Shown here one piece after another: positions 58,725 to 64,000 of a stretch of 64,000 nt of DNA. Source of the stretch: Anoplopoma fimbria (Eukaryota > Chordata > Actinopteri > Perciformes > Anoplopomatidae). The stretch spans positions 15,490,857-15,554,856 of the forward strand of contig NC_072465.1 in NCBI RefSeq assembly GCF_027596085.1, given 5' to 3'. The notes beneath the pieces are model-generated. The model saw only the letters and a list, made by a program, of their open reading frames with translations, made no database searches and had not been told where the DNA came from. Both the position numbers and the translations under genes were made by a program. Position 1 is the stretch's first letter. The number at the start of each line of letters is the position of its first letter.

Positions 58725-59765
58725 ATGAAAAGCCAACAACGACCATCACTGCTCGCCTTATCGGCACTACTGCTCTGCACATTACAGCAGACAGCTGGGA
58801 CCAGAAGATTTCATCGGAGCAGCTCTGCATCATCAACAACAACAACACCATCCCCATCAGAGGCTGCTGGCAGGAATGATTTGGGGACCCAAAACTGGCT
58901 AAAACAGACCAACATTAGTTCTAGCTCTGGCAATCACCACTATAAAAGTAGGCCATCACTAAAGCGAAAAGAGGTAACAGGTCAGGTGAATAGCTTCTCT
59001 TTCAACAACAGCGATATTACTAATGTGATATCTGAAAGATCTGGTTGGGCACCGACCTGGAGCCCGGAGGAAGGGGCGGCACCACTGTGTGCCTACCGAG
59101 TGATTGAGGGAGGCATTGGGGGGCAGCTGTGTTTTCGACACACACTGTTTGGGTACAAGTGTCGTAAGGGAGACTGCAGGACAGTGGTGTCATTGGGGAA
59201 TCTGGTGGCAAATATTCTTTCCAATGGCAGCGTACTGTTACAGTGGACCCGTGAGGGTGAGTCCTCCACTACCGGACGAGACATAAAGACAAAAGAGACT
59301 GCAGCTGCTCAGAAGAGCAGTGGGTATCCAGGGACAAATTTAACAAAAGAGGAAACTCAAATATCAAACACTGTTTTCAGTGGCCGACGCCACAGGCGGG
59401 GAGGCTACGAGTTAAGCTGCTGGTGGAATGGAAGCTACACTCAGTTTGAGTGTGCTGGTGTCCATCTTGGGTCCAGCTGCAGGGACTTCCTCCTGACTGA
59501 GCTGCATGAGAACATCCCCTACCGCATCTGCCTGCGAAACCTGGTCCGCTCCAATGCAGCTCCAAAGGCAGACCAGCGGGAATGTGTTGAGTTTACCCTG
59601 CCGCCGTCTGGGATGCAGGACATTGTGATCGCCATGACAACGGTTGGGGGAGCTATTTGCGTGATGCTGGTCATCATCTGCTTGCTGGTGGCATACATCA
59701 CAGAAAACATCATGAGCCCCACGACACAGCACACATACTCCTACCGCACCCACTCACGTCACTGA
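58725..59765 (+). CDS. fndc10: Fibronectin type III domain-containing protein 10 (single-pass membrane protein)
   Basis: A single coding exon of 346 residues. Signal peptide: about 1-25. A low-complexity Ser/Thr/Asn-rich stretch (26-115) precedes the conserved core starting CAYRVIEGGIGGQLCFRHT (122-140). The FN3-like domain spans about 120-293 with many cysteines (122, 136, 146, 151, 232, 243, 252, 269, 287), so it is disulfide-rich. It is split by an apparently unstructured insert (about 176-226). One transmembrane helix (about 300-324) and a short cytoplasmic tail with Tyr and His residues complete it. N-glycosylation sequons occur at 63, 94, 167, 205 and 235. Human FNDC10 (formerly C1orf233) is about 226 residues, so both the N-terminal region and the insert enlarge the fish protein. 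Its function is unknown in any species as far as I know. The neighbour ssu72 follows on the same strand, as in human. The product call rests on the core sequence, topology and synteny. Confidence 0.85.
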   Translation: MKSQQRPSLLALSALLLCTLQQTAGTRRFHRSSSASSTTTTPSPSEAAGRNDLGTQNWLKQTNISSSSGNHHYKSRPSLKRKEVTGQVNSFSFNNSDITNVISERSGWAPTWSPEEGAAPLCAYRVIEGGIGGQLCFRHTLFGYKCRKGDCRTVVSLGNLVANILSNGSVLLQWTREGESSTTGRDIKTKETAAAQKSSGYPGTNLTKEETQISNTVFSGRRHRRGGYELSCWWNGSYTQFECAGVHLGSSCRDFLLTELHENIPYRICLRNLVRSNAAPKADQRECVEFTLPPSGMQDIVIAMTTVGGAICVMLVIICLLVAYITENIMSPTTQHTYSYRTHSRH

Positions 59766-60221
59766 TGTGACACTGAATCCAAGATGCACTGTTAAATAAC
59801 ACAGCGTACATTTAACATCCATGATGACCATATCTAATCCCACATTCATAGCCACTCACTGTCAATAATATTTACTTTCCAATCAGCCACATACTGATAT
59901 ACACAACCTGTTATGACTGAAATTAAGCACAAACTACTGTGGCTCTGCAATTAACACGTCTTGTCAACCTCTGCGAGGACGCACTAAACCAAAAGTACTG
60001 ATAAACTGCATTAACTACCATACAGTAGTTTACTGTGTTATGTTTTTGTTCAAGGTTGTCTGTGATTGAGTTTGTCAATCTGTATGCTGGCAGCATTTTA
60101 TACAGCAATACAATTAACGAATGGATGAAATGGCTTTTAGTGCATCAGAAACAACAGTTTTTGCTAAATGTGCAACCCGTGAAGTGTCCAGACATGTGCT
60201 GTCCTTGCTGTGACACAGGAA

Positions 60222-60407
60222 AATAAAACTTTACTGAATTAATTTTTTCTCCACTTGACTAAAACCATCCCATCATCTATTTTAGCTTTTAAGTCTGCCT
60301 ATGTATTTGTACCATTTTGTGAAGGGCAATACAATCTGGTGTACAATCTCTACTGTGCCAAACATCTTGAGTTAGAATGAATTTATGTCCTGCTGTCAGT
60401 CAATAAA
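60222..60407 (+). terminator. Poly(A) signals of fndc10
   Basis: Canonical AATAAA hexamers lie at 60222-60227 and 60402-60407, about 460 and 640 bases after the fndc10 stop. The second is followed within about 30 bases by GT/T-rich sequence and looks the better candidate. Confidence 0.5.
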
Positions 60408-61163
60408 GTACCATGAGGTAATTTGTAATACTTTACAGCTGTCCTTGTTTTTCTCCTTGTTTCACATCCCTGGACAAGTTTCAAGGATCATCAACAGACA
60501 GGAATTCAAAATATATGCACTGTATAAACACGAACCCTCCTTATAGCTGTCTGATGCAGGTCAGTCACTGGGGCTTGACCCGAGGTCTGTGTGTTTCTGG
60601 ATGGTTAAACTGATATGTATAGTTGTTTGAAAAGGATGTAATGTCAAGATATGCATCATCATAGAGCTCAGCTCTAGATAAGATGAAACAATGAATAAGT
60701 CCAGTGGGAAGAATCTACACACCGAAAGCACAATATGACATAGTTAAACAAAAAACAAAAAAACAATACTGCCATAACATACTGTGCAGATGCAGTAACA
60801 TCCACATGAATGCTGGGGATATAGACAACCTCATCAAAATCAAGGACGTAGATTTTATTATTTGAAAGAGAAGCATGCAGTTTTCTTTTCACTTCTACTT
60901 TTTCTACTAATACTACTGAATTATGGATAAAGATACTAACGCAAACTAAACACCAAAATGTTGGTATTGAACACAAATGGAAGGGGAAAATATATATTAT
61001 CAAAAATAGCATATTGTGTACACCCTATGTCTACAACCCTGTAAACACATTGTCAACTTGTATTAGTTAAGAGGTTATTGTAATGCACATATATTACCTA
61101 TTATTTTTCATAGTTCTTTATGTATATTTTTTCAAATGAATCTAAGATATATATATATATATG
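60408..61163. other. Intergenic DNA between fndc10 and the ssu72 promoter
   Basis: AT-rich, with no gene or structured RNA that I can recognise. A short AT repeat (about 61148-61162) directly precedes a MITE insertion. Confidence 0.5.
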
Positions 61164-61402
61164 TACAGTACCAGTCAAAAGTTTGGACACACCTTCTCAT
61201 TCAACTACTTTGAAGAATCTAAAATATAAAACATATTCTGGTTCGTTGAGCATTTGTTTGTTTACCACATAATTCCATATGTGTTCATTCATAGTTTGGA
61301 TGTCTTCAATATTAATCTACAATGTAGAAAAAAAATATAAAATAAAAATAAAGAAAAACCATTGAATGAGAAGGTGTGTCCAAACTTTTGACTGGTACTG
61401 TA
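61164..61402. mobile_element. Tc1/mariner-type MITE with perfect 39-bp terminal inverted repeats
   Basis: The termini 61166-61204 and 61362-61400 are exact reverse complements over 39 bases, starting CAGTACCAGTCAAAAGTTTG. They are flanked by TA at 61164-61165 and 61401-61402, the target duplication of the Tc1/mariner superfamily. The 157-base interior is AT-rich and non-coding. This is a known, abundant teleost element. It sits about 460 bases before the ssu72 start codon. Confidence 0.95.
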
Positions 61403-61499
61403 TATATAAAAAAGACATTATAATATCTAAAGTATTCTAATTCTTATGATGTAATTTGCATTTTGCACTATATTGTTCCAGCTGGTTCAGTATTTTCTT

Positions 61500-61863
61500 C
61501 TCTCATCCTTCACTGCGTTTGATTAGGAATCCCAACGGGCTCCTAAAAAGTGTGTTCTCATGGCCACAGCCTTTATATTTATCGACGTCACACCTACGTC
61601 ATCTCCTGACAAGTAGGAGACTCCGCCTACAAATGACATCACCTCATAAAGCCGTAGCTCCCCAACGCGCCGCCGCCATTTTAACTTCCTGCATCACAAG
61701 AAGACGAGCAATTCGCACAGTATTTGTACTCGAAACGTTTTCTCTTATTCAGTGTATCAAAAGGGGTCCGTCTCGTTTGTTGTTTCCTCACACCTATCGC
61801 TCAAACCACATCTGTTTAGTTTCTGACAGATTGTATCGGTTAGTATTCAGCCGGAGAGTCGCG
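61500..61863 (+). promoter_or_regulatory. ssu72: ssu72 promoter and 5' UTR
   Basis: A CpG-rich housekeeping-type promoter. It has CRE-like words (GACGTCAC and ACGTCATC near 61584-61602), a YY1-type GCCGCCATTTT at 61672-61682 that runs directly into an ETS-like ACTTCCTG at 61684-61691, and no clear TATA box. YY1 plus ETS sites just downstream of transcription starts are typical of broadly expressed genes. The start site is probably around 61660-61700. Confidence 0.55.
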
Positions 61864-63025
61864 ATGCCGAGCCACCCGCTGCGTGTAGCGGTGGTGTGCT
61901 CGAGCAACCAGAACCGCAGTATGGAAGCGCACAGTATCCTCAGGTAAAGACGAGCCGCCGGGAGGAAGCACACAAACAAACAAACAAAAGGAAAAAAAAC
62001 CACCGTGAAGTGAACCCAGTCTGTGCGGGGTGGAGCCGTGTGTGAGCCGGTCCGTCGGGCCTCAGCGCGGCTAACAATGGACGCGCTCCTTTCGGGCGTC
62101 GCACCGGCGCCTCGTCCTGCTCTGAACGCTGGTTCCTCACTAGGTTTCAGGTTCTGGGGTCGCCTGAAGTAAATACTCACACAGATTTAGTTTTTATACA
62201 GATTGAAGGTTTTCAGTGTACCGGCCCCAAGTTGTGTGTTTTTTATTTATTTTTTTCTCCCACATGTTGGCTGGAGCGCCCCCTTTAGGGAACAGTCCGG
62301 AAGGGAGCAGCTGCAGCTTGTGCAACTTCAGATCAGATCCCTTAGTCACACACACACACACACACACACACAAACACCATGTAGAGAGGTTACGTAGGTT
62401 TATTAGCGTTAGAGCCAGAGGTGTGTGCTGGTTTGGGACTGTCAGACATGTCACATGTTCACATCTCACTCCCTAATGGCAGATTGTTTTTCTTATTGGA
62501 AAGCAGATGAAGATGGCATCCGGGGAACTGCAAACAACTTCTTTTTTTTTTTTTTTTTTTTTTTGCTGAAGAATTTTTCTATATTACGTATAAAGTTAAT
62601 CTTTTATGTAGTGGCGACGAGGTAAAATGGCCCTATGCACTTTGGGCGTTCAATGATTTCTTACTTCAGCCTGTGGCATAAAACAGGACCATGTTATATA
62701 TTTAATTTAAATATTGTCTTACTGAGGAGGCAATTTGAAAATCTGACTTTATTGGTTACCCTTTTACTTAATACTGACGCTGAGGACTGTATTCTGCTCC
62801 TATCTAATGTTTTCTTGTGTCCAATTTTTATTCCAGATGTGGTATTTAATTTCCATTTCTTGTCCTTTTTCATCTTTGCAGCAAACGTGGATTTGATGTG
62901 CGTTCATTTGGGACAGGGTCTCATGTGAAGTTACCCGGTCCTGCCCCGGATAAACCAAATGTGTATGACTTCAAAACGACATATATACAGATGTACAACG
63001 ACTTGGTCCGCAAGGACAAGGAACT
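61864..63025 (+). CDS. ssu72: SSU72 RNA polymerase II CTD Ser5/Ser7 phosphatase, 5' part
   Basis: Exon 1 is 61864-61943 (donor AG|GTAAAG) and exon 2 is 62882-63025 (acceptor TTGCAG). They encode residues 1-74 and two bases of codon 75; the rest (human length 194) lies beyond the right edge. The catalytic phosphatase loop VVCSSNQNRSM (10-20) has the CX5RS signature with nucleophile C12 and R18. The following GTGSHVKLPGPAPDKPNVYD is nearly identical to human. Ssu72 removes phosphate from Ser5 (and Ser7) of the CTD repeat, working with symplekin and the cleavage/polyadenylation complex in the nucleus. The exon 2 donor must fall at CT|GTATCC, because conserved residues end there; it looks U12-type. 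Reading on past 63025 gives non-homologous residues, so that part is intron. Confidence 0.95.
61944..62881 (+). other. ssu72 intron 1
   Basis: A 938-base U2-type intron. The first 200 bases remain CpG-rich. It holds a short (CA)n (about 62346-62372) and a 23-base T run (62542-62564). No gene is visible on either strand; minus-strand frames here are shadows of the CpG island. Confidence 0.85.
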
Positions 63026-64000
63026 GTATCCCCTTCTCACTCACATTTCCACACACGCAGACATGGCCCATGTACCGGTACACGTAAGGTGTTTAGATAT
63101 TAGGGATGGTGTTTGAACGGCACAGCAGATGGGACTGCAACGATGAGTAAATCACATGCAGGGATTTAAAAATGTGTTGAGGATGTATGCTTTATTAAAC
63201 CCATGATATACAGGGGTGCACATTGCAATACAACAGTAAGTAAAAATTGGTTAAGATCATACGTTTTTCATGAGGCAATCAGATTTCGACTGATACTCAC
63301 TTTTAAAACCCTAGTTTACATTGTTAAATGTATTTATTTGTAGGGGTTTTCATGTTACCACTGTTCTTCCCTGCAAGTGTAGTTTCCCTGTTTTCAATAC
63401 GTAAATCTTTTCCCCATCATTAAAACTGATATTTTTGCAGTTTGAGTAACAACAGGTCGCTAGACAGAACATTTACAGGTTCACTTGTTAATTTCTGTTA
63501 TTGTTAAACTTACCTGCTGGTGCATCAGTAATTAATTTTGTAAAACCGAAGGGTGAACGTAAGCAGAAATCTAACCACAGGAGAACTCTATTAGCAAAGA
63601 TAAACAGTGGTGACAAGAAGACAACAGACTGAAACAGGGCATTTACCAAAGTTTGTCAACACAAACATCAAGAAGCCTGTAATTTGTTGGAGATTGAGTC
63701 ATAAACATTGTAATAGTGAGTGATTTCAACCGCATTTTCTTTCCACGTACATCAATTGTCTCAGAAACGTGTTAATCAAACTTATTGTTTTTGTCAATAA
63801 GTACTGACTGGTGGTACTTTTTTGGTTGATACAATTCAAAGAACCCATGTTTTCTATTAGCAGTTTAATGTTAAAACTGCTCCCCTTGAATATTTTAAGG
63901 CTTCTTTTAGCTCATTTTTCTTCAGGTAATTGCTTCGTCTCATTAAAGAATAGGTGAATTGTAGGACTATTCTTAGGTTAAATAGTCTTTGTGGAAATCG
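63026..64000 (+). other. ssu72 intron 2, left part
   Basis: The intron begins GTATCCCCTT and continues past the window edge. It is AT-rich with no feature I can recognise. Confidence 0.7.

Noticed and set aside
61456..61947. 163-codon frame covering the ssu72 promoter and first exon
   Set aside because: It is in a different frame from the conserved MPSHPLRVAVVCSS start, has no domain, and lies in CpG-rich promoter DNA.
61794..62180. 128-codon minus-strand frame opposite ssu72 exon 1
   Set aside because: GC-rich antisense shadow of exon 1 and intron 1 with Arg/Ala-rich composition and no recognisable domain.
63026..63116. Extension of ssu72 exon 2 to the in-frame stop at 63114-63116
   Set aside because: The residues after GTATCC bear no similarity to SSU72, whose conserved sequence continues for over 100 residues, so this is intron read-through.

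Overview
This is a piece of a vertebrate nuclear chromosome, almost certainly from a teleost fish. Supporting this: genes with GT-AG introns and poly(A) signals; AT-rich intergenic DNA full of long (GT)n, (GATA)n and (CTAT)n microsatellites; interspersed repeats of kinds I know from teleost genomes; and a linked pair of multi-exon ORA (V1R-like) olfactory receptor genes, an arrangement described in teleosts. No bacterial, phage, plasmid or CRISPR feature is present.

Layout, left to right. (1) nbl1 (DAN-family BMP antagonist, + strand, coding exons 3651-7030), with a GC-rich promoter and probable noncoding first exon near 1.9-2.3 kb. (2) tmem88b (two-pass Wnt/Dishevelled regulator, + strand, 11503-14454), with a CpG-rich promoter near 10.4-10.65 kb. 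(3) A gene-poor stretch of about 26 kb (14.5-40.5 kb) holding microsatellites, many decayed repeats and two candidate conserved non-coding elements. (4) vwa1 (WARP, extracellular matrix vWA/FN3 protein, + strand, six coding exons, 40889-49038). (5) A convergent pair of ORA olfactory receptor genes: a four-exon gene on + (51746-53888) and a two-exon gene on - (56352-55156). (6) fndc10 (single-pass FN3 membrane protein, + strand, 58725-59765). (7) The 5' end of ssu72 (RNA polymerase II CTD phosphatase, + strand, from 61864), which runs off the right edge.

These genes do not form one pathway. They are a conserved neighbourhood. From memory, TMEM88B, VWA1, SSU72 and FNDC10 lie within a few hundred kb at human 1p36.33, while NBL1 is further along 1p. 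The ORA pair sits between vwa1 and fndc10, an interval with no receptor in human.

All exon models were drawn by hand from open frames, splice dinucleotides and phase. All complete models close exactly in frame: nbl1 188 aa, tmem88b 173 aa, vwa1 493 aa, ORA(+) 333 aa, ORA(-) 369 aa, fndc10 346 aa. I did not find a wholly new biological system. The observations most worth following are splicing signals (a U12-type-looking donor in ssu72, and dinucleotide microsatellites abutting exons of nbl1 and vwa1), three FN3-length exons in vwa1, and the unrelated intron positions of the two ORA genes.
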